Assembly (NCBI GenBank): GCA_903813345.2
Contig: CAIIXF020000003.1
Location: 10,804,931 to 10,868,930, forward strand
Source: Owenia fusiformis
Lineage: Eukaryota; Annelida; Polychaeta; Sabellida; Oweniidae
Reading direction: 5' to 3'
DNA: 64,000 bases
Below the pieces are notes generated by a model, which did no database searches, was not told the origin of the DNA, and saw only the letters and a list, made by a program, of their open reading frames with translations. The translations under genes were made by a program, and so were the position numbers. Below are positions 1-13,600 of the stretch, piece by piece (the stretch's first letter is position 1; each line of letters starts with the position of its first letter).

Positions 1-300
1 AACAACCGCCACCCATCTATTGCCGACCACCAACCGCCACCCATCTATTGCCGACCACCAACCGCCACCCATCTATTGCTGACCACCACCCGCCACCCAT
101 CTATTGCCGACCACCACCTGCCACCCATCTATTGCCAACCACCACCCGCCCCCATCTATTGCCAACCACCACCCACCACCCATCTATTGCCAACCACCAC
201 CTGCCACCCATCTATTTCCAACCACCACCCGCCACCCATCTATTGCCAACCACCAACCGCCGCCAATAAAAACGGAGACCATAACAATATGTCACCACTT
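1..300 (+). repeat. 28-bp minisatellite at the right end of a dispersed element
   Basis: Positions 1-266 are about nine copies of a 28-bp unit built from CCGCCACCCATCTATTGCC and ACCACCA. It is followed at 267-300 by a border reading AACGGAGACCATAACAATAT then GTCACCACTT. The same border follows short CCAACCGCC runs at 32630-32700 and 44110-44180, so this is the right end of the element described there, with its minisatellite expanded. The three overlapping His/Pro-rich frames here come from the repeat and are not genes. The left part lies outside the window. Confidence 0.8.
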
Positions 301-3300
301 CTTGGTCAATATCATTTTGGGTAAAGAGATTATGTTATAAGTGTCCAATAGGGGACAGTCAAAACTATTAGGGGGACAATCAAAACCAAGATCCCTAGAA
401 TTAACTATCCATTTAACTGTAACTAACTTAAAACTGTTTATCCAGAATCTTTACGATAAGAGACAACAAAAGCTGGTTCTAAGATATCATGATTGAGACC
501 ATAACTTCTCTTTTCAGTTCTGACTATTATTTACAATATTTGCATCAATATATTGAACTGTGGTTTTTTTCTCCAGGACTTGCTACCTCAAGTTATGCAT
601 ATCTGTATGAAGAGATTTCATTCCTCAAGAACACAAGAAAATCTTAAAAAATACATTTATAAACCAATGATTCCCATTTCAACATATGTTCCATTTAGGC
701 TGTAAATCACAAATAAGAGATATGGATGCTTTTAACCTTATCTTACAAATGTCTAGCACTAATAAAAGCATTTCAGTCTTCAAGAGATAATTAGGTCATT
801 GAATTGGTCAGTTTCAGGAAATTGATAAAACATCTCAACATCATAGAAAATCAAGACAGAGTGAACAGGATCACACCCGTGAATAGAATAGACAGTTTTC
901 AGGACAGAAATCCAAAATGGCCAACCTAACATTTACCCAGACTGCCCAAAACTAAGCGGTTCTAATCTTTCATGGTAGAACTCTCCTTGCTTTTTGTTCT
1001 TCTGTTCCCCCCTCCTTTTTGTTTTTTAATGAAATTCTGGTGACCAGTTCATGGTATTTTATTCATGTTAAATGAATGTGTTCCTTTGAAAATAGGTTTT
1101 TGATTGATTTAAAGTGACAGAATGTTAGTAAGTGGCACATTGTGGCACATTTGAGGGATGCAACTGTTAACTGGCAAGAACTGCATTGAATCTCCCTTTA
1201 AATTAATAGATATGTAGCAATTTAGGTTGAATCAGCAGAGTTTAGATCGTTGTCTCCAGTAGTTAAGGGGTTAATTTACAAAACTTCAATATATCATACA
1301 AAAAGACATGTGAATTAAATACATATTTTTGAAATTCATTGACAAATGTGGTTTCTATATGTACATCTTTAAATGATCAATATTGACCATCAAAACAATT
1401 TCCCATGATTTGCTAAATATAGAAAGTATTATATGGTTATATAGCTAACATATCAGGAATGAAATAGTCTGGCGAGGAATATTCCTTTAATTTGTTTTTT
1501 CACAATTATGTATTTTGCTTGTATCTATGATAACATGTATGTTCAATATAAAGCTACAGGAAACTGTAAGTGTGAAGTGATACTATTATCAAGCTGTTTC
1601 TTACTGCTATATCTAAATTTTTCCAACAATCTAAGGAACCAACAATTAAAGACTTACTTAATGATGTACTTATCTTGCCACCAGCCAATTTCTACAAATA
1701 ACCGATTTTTCTTCTAAGATACTATTAAAATGAAAGAAAATACCAAAGATAGAACTAGAAAACAGCAACTCCATGGAATAACAAAGTCCACTAACAGAAT
1801 ATAGTTAAATAAATCATTTTGGACATTATATGATAGAGATAACCAGAAAGTAGTGGAGTAGTATTGTTTCCTTTAGGCAAAATGATGTGTGCTAAAATTT
1901 GAACCAAATCCTTAAGCTGTTTTTTGTGTTGTCAAAGATTAATTTTTTTTAACAAATAATGGTGGCCATTTTCAATGGAGTAGTCATCTGAAAAATCCTT
2001 CTTCAGCAGAGTTGTATGTCCCTAAAGCATCAGCATATGAAAAAACCACGTGCAGTATGGCAAGTGATTTTAGACGGTCATATCTTTCACCATGAGTACT
2101 TTCTGGGCATAAATACAGTGGGTTTTATTAAAACAATATGTTTTGTTTCAAGTTAAAGTACCAATGATGATGACCCCATGTCAACATATTGAATTGAATG
2201 ATTTTACATTTTACATGCTAAATGTCTCGCTTATGTTGTTTAAATTAGCTCACTCACTCACTCACTGAACCACCTGTGTTATTTCAATAAGAGGATCATT
2301 AAAGAATTATTGAATTTGAAACCATTAACTTTTGTAAAGCCTGGACAATTAAATCATATTTTTGTCGAGTGGACAATTTAGCAAATTTTATTATCTCTTA
2401 CAATTTTGAGAGCAATCGGATGGATGGATCGTTCCTCATATGACTTATGGTAACCCAACCATTCCCCATTTGTTTAACATGGGATCTGCCATTTTTGTGA
2501 AATTTCATAAAATTCATAAATTTTGACATAAAATTTTGACCCAATATAATGGAGATATAACATTAAAATGTTGAGGACTTTATAGGGAATAGAATCAAGA
2601 TACAGATTTATTTACTTTATTCGGATTTCTTTTGTTCCCCGCTTAGAAAATAGTTGTTCAAACAAATATTGGGGTTAATATGAGGAAAACCACTGGTCCT
2701 TAACTTTTTTTGAGGAGTGTATATTTTATAAAAATACATGTACCTAATTTTAAAATCTTCTGAGTTTGGTTTAGCAGTAGCAAAATGTTCTCACGATGAC
2801 CCATATTTCCCTTCTATTGGTGATATCTTATTGAGACAGCCCACAAACACTTACTTACAACTTGATCCCTCTCAACCAAGCCTCTCAGAGACCAAACTGA
2901 CACAAATCTAATATAACCTGAAAATAAAATTTCTTGCACTTTCATTTTAAAATGTGAAACAAAGGAGTTTGAAACAAGACTTAAATCATATAGATGGCCA
3001 TGAACTCAGACAATAACTGAACGAAATACAGTATTGTAAGATTCAATAAGAACTCAAACTGAGAAAAATCTTTAGAAAACAATTGTGTATTTTTGACCAC
3101 CAAATACTAACTTTATTTGTTGTCATATGCTAATTCCAGACAAATTCTCTCTAAAATGTTACTATTATTCAGAGTATTACTTATTAACCAGTCTATTTCC
3201 TTACTTGCTGATTCCTCTCTTTTTCATTGTATTTTTGATTAAAAAAACCCAAATGACATCTTAGCCAGGAGAGGTTTATGTGCTAATCCAAGAGATTATA

Positions 3301-3626
3301 TTGCATAATCTGCAAAATGTTAAACAGTGTCAAGAGTTTAAGGCAGATAAGTGCTTATCTGCAAATATTGCAGTGTTTTCAATAAATACTCAAGATCAAA
3401 ACTGGACTACACTCAACAAGTGGCATACAGGCATAAAGTATTCAGGCCCATAGCCAGTGGGTGGAGGTCGGGAGATTTGAGCAACCTTCCTGAGTTCCAA
3501 CCCCTCTGGTCAAAAAAAATTTACAAAAACATGCAGTCTTTCACCATTTTGAACACTTTTCAAGTAAACCTCCTGGAATTTTTAAACCCCCTTGGCAAAA
3601 GCAGGCTATGTGCGAGGCATAACTAC
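301..3626. other. non-coding, few recognisable features
   Basis: No gene seen. Contents: a short (CTCA)n run near 2250-2266; a degraded end at about 1390-1492 that matches the right arm of the inner palindromic MITE at 58929-59506 (shared run ending ATATCAGGA...GAAAT...TCTGGC...CTTTAA); and at 3440-3610 a fragment of the 'CCATAGCCAG ... CCTTGGCAAAAGC' repeat that is also at 41495 and 52175. Open frames at 1508-1717 and 3351-3713 have no recognisable domain. Confidence 0.6.
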
Positions 3627-4073
3627 AAAAGAGTGGTATTGATATGGAGAACTGTTTTTCTCTTAAACCAATCATTGAAAACATTCTGTAAAAAAACACG
3701 GTATTTTATGTAATGTTGACTGATTGACAACAATTCAGTGCGAAAATTATTTAGAAATATTTTATAGGCTATAACTATTTTTGTTAACATTTTTGGTTTT
3801 TTTTAGTGCAATATTGTTTTTGCAAATGAAATAAAATGTCTTTCCCGACCTTGTTGGAACAAAATAGCATATACAACATGATTTAGACATCTCAATATTA
3901 TAGTTATACAAAGGAATTTTTGATTGATTTTAAAAAAGTGTTCAAAAAAATTAAAACAAAATCCACTAAAAATAGATAAAAATCAAGATAAACCTTAAAT
4001 TTTTAGATTTTTTTATGACTGTTTCAAGAGAAACGTGTGTTCAAAAAGTTCTCCATATCGATACCTCTCCTTT
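3627..4073. mobile_element. short TIR element, family A, copy 1
   Basis: About 447 bp with roughly 45-bp terminal inverted repeats: left end AAAAGAGTGGTATTGATATG ... TTTTTCTCTTAAACCA, right end the reverse complement of a matching run (GAGAGGTATCGATATGGAGA). No coding capacity. Other copies: 26186-26920 (735 bp) and 52728 onwards. A non-autonomous DNA element (MITE); the superfamily is not clear. Confidence 0.75.
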
Positions 4074-4379
4074 CTTATCTATAACATATAATGTTAAATA
4101 TGTTTACCTTAGACACTTTAATACTGAGCATAATTTATGCCCTCATGTTTTAAATGGAAGGGACCTGTTCCACTGCTTCTATGTTTAAATGAAAGAATTG
4201 ACAGGGACTGTTCTGTTGCTTTTTGTATTTTAATTAAAAGGCCTGAAAGGGTCTATAATGCTAAATGACTGATAGTCTATGAGTGTATTTTGTGTAAAGT
4301 CTTTTAATTGAATGGACTGAAAGCAACTGCTCTGCTGTTCTTAGTATTTTAAACTAGACAACAGCAATGCCAAAGCGTA

Positions 4380-5045
4380 GCAAATTCAAAATAAACATTT
4401 CAAAATGGCCACCTTCTACTAAAAGTGGCATTAGACAGTGTGCCATGCTTATAGTATTCACATACCAAATATGAACAAAATCGCTCCACTACTTTTCGAG
4501 TTATAGTAAAATACGTTAAAATGGCGGCCATTTTTCAAAATGGCCACTTTCTACCAAAAGTGTTATTAGACACTGTGCCATGCTTATAATATTCACATAC
4601 CAAATATGAACAAAATCACTCCACTACTTTTTGAGTTACAGCAAAAATCGTAAAATAGCGAGTAAAGGCCGGCATTTTTCAAGATGGCTGCCATGTGCTT
4701 CTTTAATACCTACATATCTAGCTTTATTAATGTCCTATTTAATTTTTTTACATAAAACATATTGCTATTACAGTTTTACAATTGTACCTAAATTACTATA
4801 AAATCGGAACTAAAATGGCCACCATTTTTAAATGAGTGGCCATTTTGAAAATTGGCTTTAGAGCAGAACTTCTACCCCCATAAGGTATATGTGTACAAAA
4901 TATGAACAAGATCGGGCCAACAGTATTTGAGTTATTGCCCGGATGGACGGACAGACAGACTAGCATACGTATGTACGGATGGAAGAACAAATGGACGGAC
5001 GGAGGCGTTCCCTATATCCCTCCGAACTTCATTCCATGGGATAAT
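4380..5045. repeat. dispersed repeat with internal ~135-bp direct repeat and GGACGGACAGACAGAC tail
   Basis: Two direct copies (from 4398 and from 4533) of a unit starting TTTCAAAATGGCCACCTTCT and containing ATATGAACAAAATCGCTCCA. The end is a (GGAC/GGAT)n-type run at 4925-5005 and a closing TCCCTCCGAACTTCATTCCA. Relatives lie at 42690-43040, with tail fragments at 30695-30755 and 44330-44375. Widespread invertebrate interspersed repeat; no frame to call. Confidence 0.65.
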
Positions 5046-5540
5046 GAAAGGCCTGAAAGGGTCTCTAATGCTAAATGACTGAGTGTATTTTAAGTAAAAA
5101 TCACATTAATATGCATAAACCAAAATTCTAATTGATAATTTGAGAATTTACTGCACATAACTAAGGGACTTGTATAGAGCATAAGTTTTTAAATTCACTA
5201 ACAATTCAACTGCTTGCATTTGTATCTACTTATATGATATATCATTCATTTAACTGAGGACAATGGGGACCTAAATAACCAGGACAAGTGGCAAAATGAC
5301 CACTCTGAATATTAGAAAAGTATAAAACCGAAACTTGGATCCATAAAATCTCAAAGGTACCCATATCTAACATTTTGAAGGGCACCTAATTCATTCAAGA
5401 CTTTCAAACTAAACAGTCACTGATTATGGGCTTCAACCAAAATGAAAACTCAACAGAAAAAATAGAAATATGATAAATCACAATTAGAATGAAAAATCAT
5501 CACATTCTGCTTTATCAGAATAGTAAAATATATTCATCAC

Positions 5541-5768
5541 CAGTGCAGGGGCGGATCCAAGAACAAACAAGGGGGGCCATATTTGAAGTATAAAAAAATT
5601 AACCAAACGTACTATGCTGTATTTAAGGGCCATTTTCCAAAAAGGCTCATCAGGCCTCTTAAAAATTGTTGGGCCAAAAATATTTTTAGGCCCAATTGTT
5701 TTTTTCTGGGCTTATCCAAGGGGGGTGGGTGGTTGGGCCCCTGCCCCAACTTCCAGATCCGCCAGTGC
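5541..5768. mobile_element. hAT-like MITE with GGCGGATCC ends
   Basis: Left end CAGTGCAGGGGCGGATCCAA at 5541 and right end CAGATCCGCCAGTG ending at 5767 are inverted copies. Just inside are GGGGGGCC and CCAAGGGGGGTGGG runs, also inverted. Ends of the form CAGxGGCGGATCCAG are common on invertebrate hAT-type elements; I did not establish an 8-bp target duplication. Length about 228 bp, non-coding. The frames 5583-5819 and 5614-6027 that cross it are not genes. Confidence 0.65.
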
Positions 5769-6186
5769 CAATGTACTATTAAGCAATTATTGCTCGGGAA
5801 CCTTCTTATTCTCCCCTAAACTATATTTCATTAAATTCATTTTATCGATGGTTCTTGGTTTTATATTGAACAGTGTTGACTATATTCATGTTTACATATT
5901 CCCTTTTCTTCTTGTTTTCTATTTTAAATTTTATAGCAAGATAACCATACCAATGTCCACATTTGGATTGTTTGAGAGGCAATTATATTTGGTCACATTT
6001 ATTAGGTCTTGTCTACCATGCAGTTGAAGGTTATGCCTCCCCATGCTCAATTGATCTCTGCAAATAATTTGATTGATCCGTAATTTTTAGATCGAGTGAA
6101 ACATTAGAGTGATTTCGCTCATAAGTGAAATGACAACTTATTGTGCATAGCTATAGGTTGTAAGTGTTAGTGACTACTCCTATTCG

Positions 6187-6700
6187 TGATAAGATTTCAG
6201 GTGGTAATTTACATAAACATCTCCCATGATGCATCGCTTTGGAAGGGACAAATTTTCATTGGCCCGCCGAACGAGTCTATTACTTTGAACATTTCTCAGC
6301 TTCTGATCTTCCATCAGCCCTCAAGCATAGTTATATGATCCAATCTATTCAATAATCAGAAAGATAATCGGAGATTTAAAGTAACATTATTTATATTTTT
6401 TCGATCTTCGATGGTGTCTGAGCAATTTCTGGGAAATCAGTGACGTCACTGGAATTGGACAGCATTTTCAACTACAGATTTATTCGGATTTGGGGATTAT
6501 AGTTCAATAAGCATTGTTATATATCTGAATTACATACATACCTATCGTTGGTACAAATGCAACTCTACATAAATGTTTAATAGAGTTGCAGTGCGGCATG
6601 AAAATAGCACCCTTGTGTAGTCCAATGGGAAAGAACCCGGATGTAGATAAAATTGTACCATACATGAGAGCTCTTCAAACGGGAGGTAACTAAACTGAAC
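6187..6700 (+). repeat. dispersed repeat, family B, copy 1 (second copy 37347-37855)
   Basis: About 510 bp matching 37347-37855 in the same orientation. Shared landmarks in order: GGTAATTTACATAAACATCTCC, CCCGCC(G/A)AACGAG, GGGAAATCAGTGACGTCACT, GCAACTCTACATAAATGTTT, CATGAGAGCTCTTC. No open frame of interest. The two copies differ by scattered substitutions and a small indel, so they are not recent duplicates. The flanks (5769-6186, 6701-7120) show nothing recognisable. Confidence 0.7.
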
Positions 6701-7120
6701 TAAAATCAATTCTAATGTTCTTTTCAGGAAGAATGAATTATTTGCTCCTCCAAATTCCTTGGATTAGATAATAATATGACTTCATGCTAAATATCACTAT
6801 GATTCTCTACCAATAACTATGTTTGTATGTCTTAACGAGATAAGTAGTTTCTCACACAAATAATGTTTTATAAGTTATGGCTCCTTATAAATGGGTAGAG
6901 CTGCGCGACAAAGGATGACACACTTTATACATTACATACATAAGGGATTTATAAACATGAGAGATGCGAAATCTCTCTATTATCTGGTCCTTTTTTGAAG
7001 GTATCTACAATGTGGTCACCAGATTAAATGGTTAACATAACTTCATAATGAATATATGCATTAAAGACAAATGAATGTGGTAATATGTATATTTACTAGA
7101 GAATAATTGATATGGTAATA

Positions 7121-7873
7121 CAGTGGTGTAGCCAGGATTTGACAGAAGGGGTTCAAATTTTTTCGGCAAAATCTTTTTTGAGCAACCTAACAGAGAATTT
7201 GGTGAAAACTTTTTCAAATTTGCTTAATCCCTGCCTAGATTGCTAAAAGTTTGCCAAATTTGCTTAAATTTTGGTTCATATTATTAATTTTTGCCAGTTT
7301 GCTGGAATTTAAAGTTTTACCTTTACCAGTGACAATTCTCCTCTGCAAGAGCAAAATCATAACAAGTGAAATATCCCAATTTTTGACCAATTTCGTTCAT
7401 TTGGAACATTTATGGGCAAAAATCTAGAACTTTTTTTCAGCAAAGGCTTGATAAAATCTCTCTAAATTCTATGTTTTTACCACTTTGTTGATAGGTCAGA
7501 AAAATAAATCCAAAATAAATAGCTCAAGGACATTATCAGACATAGACTCCCCCCAATTTAATTCAAGCATAGGTTGTGTAATTTAATTGTCTATTTTCCA
7601 TTACTTGCCAGTGCAAACCTATTACCGCCCATCTCAAAATAGAATATAGTTTTTCTTTATCTTTTCAAAATAGTTTTTCTCTATTCTTAGTCATTATACT
7701 CAAGATAAAGTTATACATCTCACTTATTTCCATCTTTGCATATACCTCAAATATCTAAAGTAATCAAAAAACGATAAATTACTGAAATACTGCAAAATAT
7801 TAATTCAAAATTTTGGGGGGGGGTCACAGGGGCGCATGAACCCTCCGAACCCCCTCTCCCTACCGCCCTGTTA
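7121..7873. mobile_element. possible hAT-like element with GTAGCC-type end
   Basis: Starts ACAGTGGTGTAGCCAGGATT at 7121 and ends CCCTACCGCCCTGTTAT near 7875, with a G-rich run (GGGGGGGGG) and GGCGCATGAACCC shortly before. The two ends are only partly complementary, so this is either a degraded element or two unrelated ends. No coding content. Confidence 0.4.
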
Positions 7874-7975
7874 TATCAAGGTAATCAGTAACTGAAGTTG
7901 GACAAGGTTGAGTAGGATCATCAAATATTCCTCTAAGACAATGATACTTTTCCTGGTGACATCCCATGCCCAAAT

Positions 7976-8183
7976 AATATGCCTACAATTATTCAAGTAT
8001 AATATGCCTACAATTATTCAAGTACAATATGCCTACAATTATTCAAGTATAATATGCCTACAATTATTCAAGTATAATATGCCTACAATTATTCAAGTAT
8101 AATATGCCTACAATTATTCAAGTATAATATGCCTACAATTATTCAAGTATAATATGCCTACAATTATTCAAGTATAATATGCC
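7976..8183 (+). repeat. 25-bp tandem repeat, 8 copies
   Basis: Unit AATATGCCTACAATTATTCA + AGTAT, almost identical in every copy (one C/T change), so it is recently expanded or homogenised. The frame 7908-8102 runs through it because 25 bp changes frame every unit; it is not a gene. Confidence 0.95.
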
Positions 8184-8843
8184 ATTCATTATTCCTTGAT
8201 CCATTCCTCTCTTTTTTAACATGACAGTGATGCAAGCTCAACATTGGAATTCACCTAATGTATACTTGGTATGTAACCATTGCATGATAAACTGTTACAA
8301 TCAAGATAACAAGTATACAAAAATAATGAAATATCAACTATGAATAGCCCAAATCATGTCAAAATGTCAAAGCTGATAATAACCAAAAACTAATCATTGG
8401 CCATCAATGGTTAAAATGGCCAGTTAGCCATATGCTTTATGAAAGCCATCAAGAGAACATTGTGTTCTTATTATACAAAGATTGGAGATTAGCAATATAT
8501 AATGGTTAGATTTTGAGTTTAAATTCCTATTTGGCTGAAGCATGCAATCTTTTTGAGTTTCATTTTATTCACTGAATGTCATAACAGGCAACTCTCAACC
8601 ATTATATATTCTTTTATTGACTCTTATATATGTCAGTCTCTCCAACACATGGGTCACTATACAGTTATTTACATGTGTTTTATATACAAATATACAGTCA
8701 TAAGCAAAATGGAAAAATACAAAATCATTACATCATGATTCTAATGTAGTGTTGATGTATACATTCAGACTGGAAACACCTTTTCAGATAGGCTTGACAA
8801 ACATGATTGCTACAAAATGTACATTCTATGATACAAAATAAAT

Positions 8844-9122
8844 TTACAAATATTTACTAGATATGAATGCTCTTACATTGTTACAATCTATGAGGAATTT
8901 GGCAAAATATTTTAATATGTTAATTTTGCTGTTCATGATCTCCCTTATTAAAAATTCAGGCATTAAGGTGCTAATAGGAATATTTTCAGCTAGTGTTTTG
9001 AAGAATATTGCTCTCTGGTTTGTATAAGAAGGGCAGTAAAAAATTAAATGTAGTTCATCTTCTATTTGATTTAGGTTACAATTTAAACAGAGTCTATCTT
9101 TTAGTTTTTGACCAAAACACAT
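8844..9122 (-). pseudogene. LINE (non-LTR retrotransposon) ORF2 C-terminal fragment
   Basis: A 92-codon frame with a C-x2-C-x(n)-H-x(4)-C zinc-knuckle-like end: RLCLNCNLNQIEDELHLIFY followed by CPSYTNQR, then about 55 residues to the stop. Many invertebrate non-LTR reverse transcriptases end this way (CPxC...EDExHFLxxCPxYxxxR). No reverse-transcriptase domain is present, and the frame is closed just upstream, so it is a 5'-truncated or decayed relic. Its 3' flank continues to about 8740. It lies outside the exons of the ADAMTS gene and is probably in an intron or downstream of it. Confidence 0.65.
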
Positions 9123-10466
9123 TTTATCAAATCACTCTTTATTTTGAACTTAAATGACAGAAATAACCAGTCAGTAGTACAGTAATGGTATCCTTTTGTC
9201 AAAGACTGCACCAAATATGTGAAAAACGCCAGATTGGAGAATTATGAACAGCAAAACATAAAATTCTGATTCAAAACTTTTCCCCTTCAACGTAATCATG
9301 TAAAGCACATTATACTATATATCTTTTCGTTCTAAACAAGCTTCTATTTTACTATATTTCATTAAAATGAGATTTTGCATCTCTGAAAGAAAGCCTTATT
9401 TATCGACTCCGGGGCGTTTTTTATAATATTATGACTCCTAAAATAAATGATGTTATTTGAAGATACTGATATTTTGATCTGACCCCTAACCAGTCGCATT
9501 AAGTGCAATTGGCCACACACAAAGGGAAAATGTTATAGTATCCCAACAAAAGAAAATAAACACATTTAATTGTCTGCAGAAAGCTTTTGCACCATGCACA
9601 CACCTTTTTCACACCATTTCTCTCGCATTCTTCTTGATAACATCATTTTCTTTGCTGGAATTTGAATTTGAATCTGCATAATTTTCTTTGAGACTCTATA
9701 TTATTTGAAGGAAGTACTGATTTCATATATTGTATCCTCACACACAGTTTTCTACTCTTACCAAAACTGTACATCTACATTTAATTTAACTTTTGTTGAG
9801 CTCAAAGAAACATACGTAATTCAAAAAGTAGACTGGCTCAGACTGCAATACATACAGGAGAACACTAATGAAATATCCCAAATGAGCAAAAACCAGAAAA
9901 GGAATAGGACTATCAGTGTAAAATTGCAGAATACCCACATGTAGACATATGAAGAAGGTATTTTATCGCTACAAGTAATTGAAAATCAGGCACATAAATA
10001 CAAGCATACTAGAAAATATTTAAGTAGCCTATCTACAAAATTCCACAGTAGGTAGTTTACATATCTCAGCTATCTAAAAATAATGAGATTCGTTTTTCAT
10101 TCCTGATAGAAGAAAGTTGTAATTGATCTGTTAATTTCATATAAAACCATTTTGGCCACTTTATAAAAGCAACATTTTAATGCATAATCAATATTAAATT
10201 ATGAGACAGGTGTATTCAAGTAGTTTCTAGTGTTTATCCAAGTCAAATATTTCCCAATATTCATATCTATATCACTCAATTTCTCTCTAAAATTCCCATG
10301 CACTGCCTGATTCCTTGCATTTCTAAACAATGTGTGTTGATTACACGTGTTTCTATTTTATTTCTTACTATTACAAAATTTCAAACATTATTTTCCATAT
10401 CAAAACATGAGCATGATGGAAGTTTTTTTGCAGAGCATTTAATTAATGATGTGCTAAGTGACTTAC
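9123..10466. other. ADAMTS intron, no further features
   Basis: AT-rich, no recognised repeats or exons. I looked on the minus strand for the next ADAMTS exon (IC..LWC, PAAEGT.CG) and did not find it. A TGGTGC (Trp-Cys) at about 9592 is followed by KSFLQTIK, which does not fit. Confidence 0.6.
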
Positions 10467-10623
10467 CTTCCCCCAGCTGAAGATACACAGTCGGGATTCC
10501 TCACCGAATTGCCACTTACATTGCCGGTCTGAATCATACAGTTCCCCGGGTAGTTTATCTGGAAACTGAAGCTCTAGGGGCACTTCCTGGGGCACATTGT
10601 TCAAGCAGCGTGATTGATTTGAT
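10467..10623 (-). CDS. ADAMTS16/18-like: ADAMTS16/18-like exon: start of disintegrin-like domain
   Basis: A 157-bp exon, phase 2 in and phase 0 out. Acceptor TATTTCAG above 10623; donor GTAAGT at 10461-10466. It encodes SNQSRCLNNVPQEVPLELQF, then PDKLPGELYDSDRQCKWQFG and EESRLCIFSWGK. The family signature C-L-x-x-x-P...LPG-x-x-Y-D-x-D-x-Q-C-x-x-x-F-G-x-x-S-x-x-C is complete, and DKLPGELYD with QCKWQFG points to ADAMTS16/18. The frame stays open a short way upstream into the intron, to a methionine, but the clear acceptor and phase match show that part is not exon. The next expected exon (ICxxLWC, Cys-rich) was not found between here and position 1. Confidence 0.95.
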
Positions 10624-13600
10624 CTGAAATAGATAGAATTGTTTTCCCTTATAAGTCCAAACGCCACCAGCAGAACTCTTGTAAATAATGCAGCTTTCAT
10701 TGTTTATGCTTTGTTAGTGTTCAGTCTTCCAGTTATGTTTACATCTTCTCACTTTCTTAATGTCAGTTTGTCATTTCATATTGAATTCCTCACTTTACAT
10801 TGTCTCTCTATAATGTTAACTTTTAGTAAATGAATTAGTTGTCATTTTTTTCTAATAATCTCCCTAATTTTAGTTTTCTTGACTCATTAAGTGATTATTG
10901 ACTAAGAATGTGACCATGAAAAGAATTGAAACATGAACATATCATTACATCCAATGTTTATAAAATATCTATTGTTGTTGTAGGACATGCTAATCCAATG
11001 TTAATCCAATCCAGCTAATCCTAATCCCCCTCTGTATAACTCCCCCTGCCACTTACAGCCAGTGAACTATCATGTATGCTTCTCTCAATATAAGGTAAAT
11101 AGAAGCTAAGTACAGGCTACTTGGAACTATGTCAGACCTTGCAAATTCTAACACATTCCCGTAAATGTTGGCATACAACACACATTAAATGTATACCACA
11201 TCATAAACATTCTAAAAAAGGATGATTGAAATAAACATGTAAGTTCAATTAGTATTTTGTATGTTTAATTACAAAATACAGTCTTATAAACTAATTCAAG
11301 GTTTATAATAATTATATTCAATTTGAACTTCTGTGAATGAACTTATCTGTTATTATGTGTGATTGTAGTGTAATCTTATTTGGATTGGATTGCCAGCTCA
11401 AAGATGTCATTTTTAGTAACACTGTCTTTTGGTTCTTATTGCCTCTAGTGACCCCTACCTTTACCCATCAACTATGACAGGATATAATAAATTGAAAGCA
11501 GGAAGCATGACAATACATGTATGTATAGGATTTCTGGTTTATCTGTTCCATCTGCCACATTCCAAATAATTGATGAAGTGTTTTGCTTTCTTGTGTTTCC
11601 ATATGTTAAGAGTGTCAACCATAGTCTTGTTCACTTTATTTCATGCTAATTTCTTGTTTTAAACACTTCTAATTGCCATTTGAGAACATGGCAACCACCT
11701 TCTGATTCCTCTCAAAGAAAAGATCCATCATGCAAAAGGTCTACATCTCAATGACCACTAGTCCAGAGTGCTAATTCATCCCGCTTTGTGTATTTCTATC
11801 AAATATAATCTCAATTTTTTGTGAATTCCTCAGCTACACAAATACAATTGATGAACATTTTGTTGGTCAACATTGAACTAATCTACAATCTAACTTTTCT
11901 TCTCTATTGCTGTCGAAATAATGAACAGCACATTAATTTATTGTCAGGTATAAGAGCCCCCCTCCAGGTAGACATGTAGCTATAATATGACCATTAACAT
12001 TTTAATGCCTCTACACTCTTAACAATGGGTCACCTTTTAGTTTTTATTCACCCTGGCTCCATAAAAGTAATGGCTGCAATATATTCAATTTGTTTTACAA
12101 TCAGAAAAAGTGAGTACCTGCAGTAGGTGGTTGCATGCTATATTCAGCTAGAATGGTTTTCAATTATGATATTCAGTGTAATGTTTTAAAGGTATTATAA
12201 GTAATAATGACAAAATCTTTTTTTTGATAATGACAATTTTTTCTTACTTGAAATGTGGGCACTTGTTAGCTTGTGGATCCGCCAGTGTAATAGTACCGTA
12301 TTCGCCGTAATACATGTAAGAGCCCAGGGCGCCCATATATGAGAGAAGTCAAAAATCCCCGGGAATTTCAAGTATGTAACAGCATATTTTTACAATAATG
12401 ATAGTATCGTTATTAGAGAGAATACAGTAATGACAAAATATCTTTCACCTTATTTATTGGACACCCTGTATCTTCAATATTTCCACTATAGACTGTTAGA
12501 TATCGATCTAAAGTTATATCTTGTTTTTTTAATTTGATGACATATCATCATTTTTCGTGTAAAAGTCATGTAAAAGTCGAGAAATCTTAAATAGAAACAA
12601 GAAAGTTCACCACCTTGACATGACCTTGACGATCGTTAAGTTAGTAAAATGTCGAAACAAAACTTTGAAACGTGATCATTTCCTATATTCATTATGGACT
12701 ATTTTGAGATAATATTAGCTAAGTATGATGTGGAAAGCATCCACTGATAGATATTCATCGGGAGGATGCATCGATTTACAAAATGCGTATGTTTTCTGCA
12801 TTTTAGTGTAAGTATTCTATTGTTGCCCACTATATTTCTTTGGAAATTTGATTTTTTTCAGATATATTTGTTAATACTTGGTCATTCCTCGTTATTTCTT
12901 GAACTCTGTGAAGCGGGGTTGGGGCTTATTAGGGGTGGGCTCTTAATATGGCGATTACGGTATGTAACTTATCTTCAATGATTTAGAAATTGTAACAATT
13001 TTTGATTATGATGTCACAATTCACAAAAACAGATATTACAATCTAAAAATGAAGCAATTCATTCAAATTGACATCTAATTTATCTGTCTCTATCTGTGAT
13101 AATATCTCTTCAATCTCAGAAATCTCATTACCTTACATCACATATTCATTTCTGAAACTTTTGCCCTCATTCACGAATCATTCCAACCTCATTTGAAAAC
13201 TTGCATCTTCAACATAGAGAACAATGTCTAGGCTACATATGCAAATAACATTGATACTTTTGAGAGATATAAGTAAATGATGGGAAAATAAGGGGAAATA
13301 AAAAATTGAGCCTAAATTTATAGAAATTATTAAAAATCTGCAATTTCAAAAACTGTTTTTAAGGCAACATATCACATTGGTTCATATTTGCTCTTTTAAA
13401 TAGTATACATATGAGTGTCCCATTTTAATTTGCTCACCCTGTATACAGCAGAATGTTTAGCATTTGTAAGAAATGAGATGTTGAGTATGTATGGGTTGTG
13501 CATTACACTGCACTGAGTCTCCAATGTGTGAGAATTAGATTGCTACTGTTTATCTGAAGGAAACATATCTTTCGCATATAATACTTACTTATCTGAATAG

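Noticed and set aside
3351-3713. 120-codon plus-strand frame
   Set aside because: No recognisable domain; it crosses a dispersed repeat and the left end of a family-A element.
7976-8183. CRISPR-like array
   Set aside because: Head-to-tail repeats without variable spacers, in animal DNA. The same holds for the other arrays.
9585-9600. Next ADAMTS (Cys-rich) exon around a Trp-Cys codon pair
   Set aside because: Following residues KSFLQTIK lack the expected cysteine pattern, and no acceptor in phase 0 was found.
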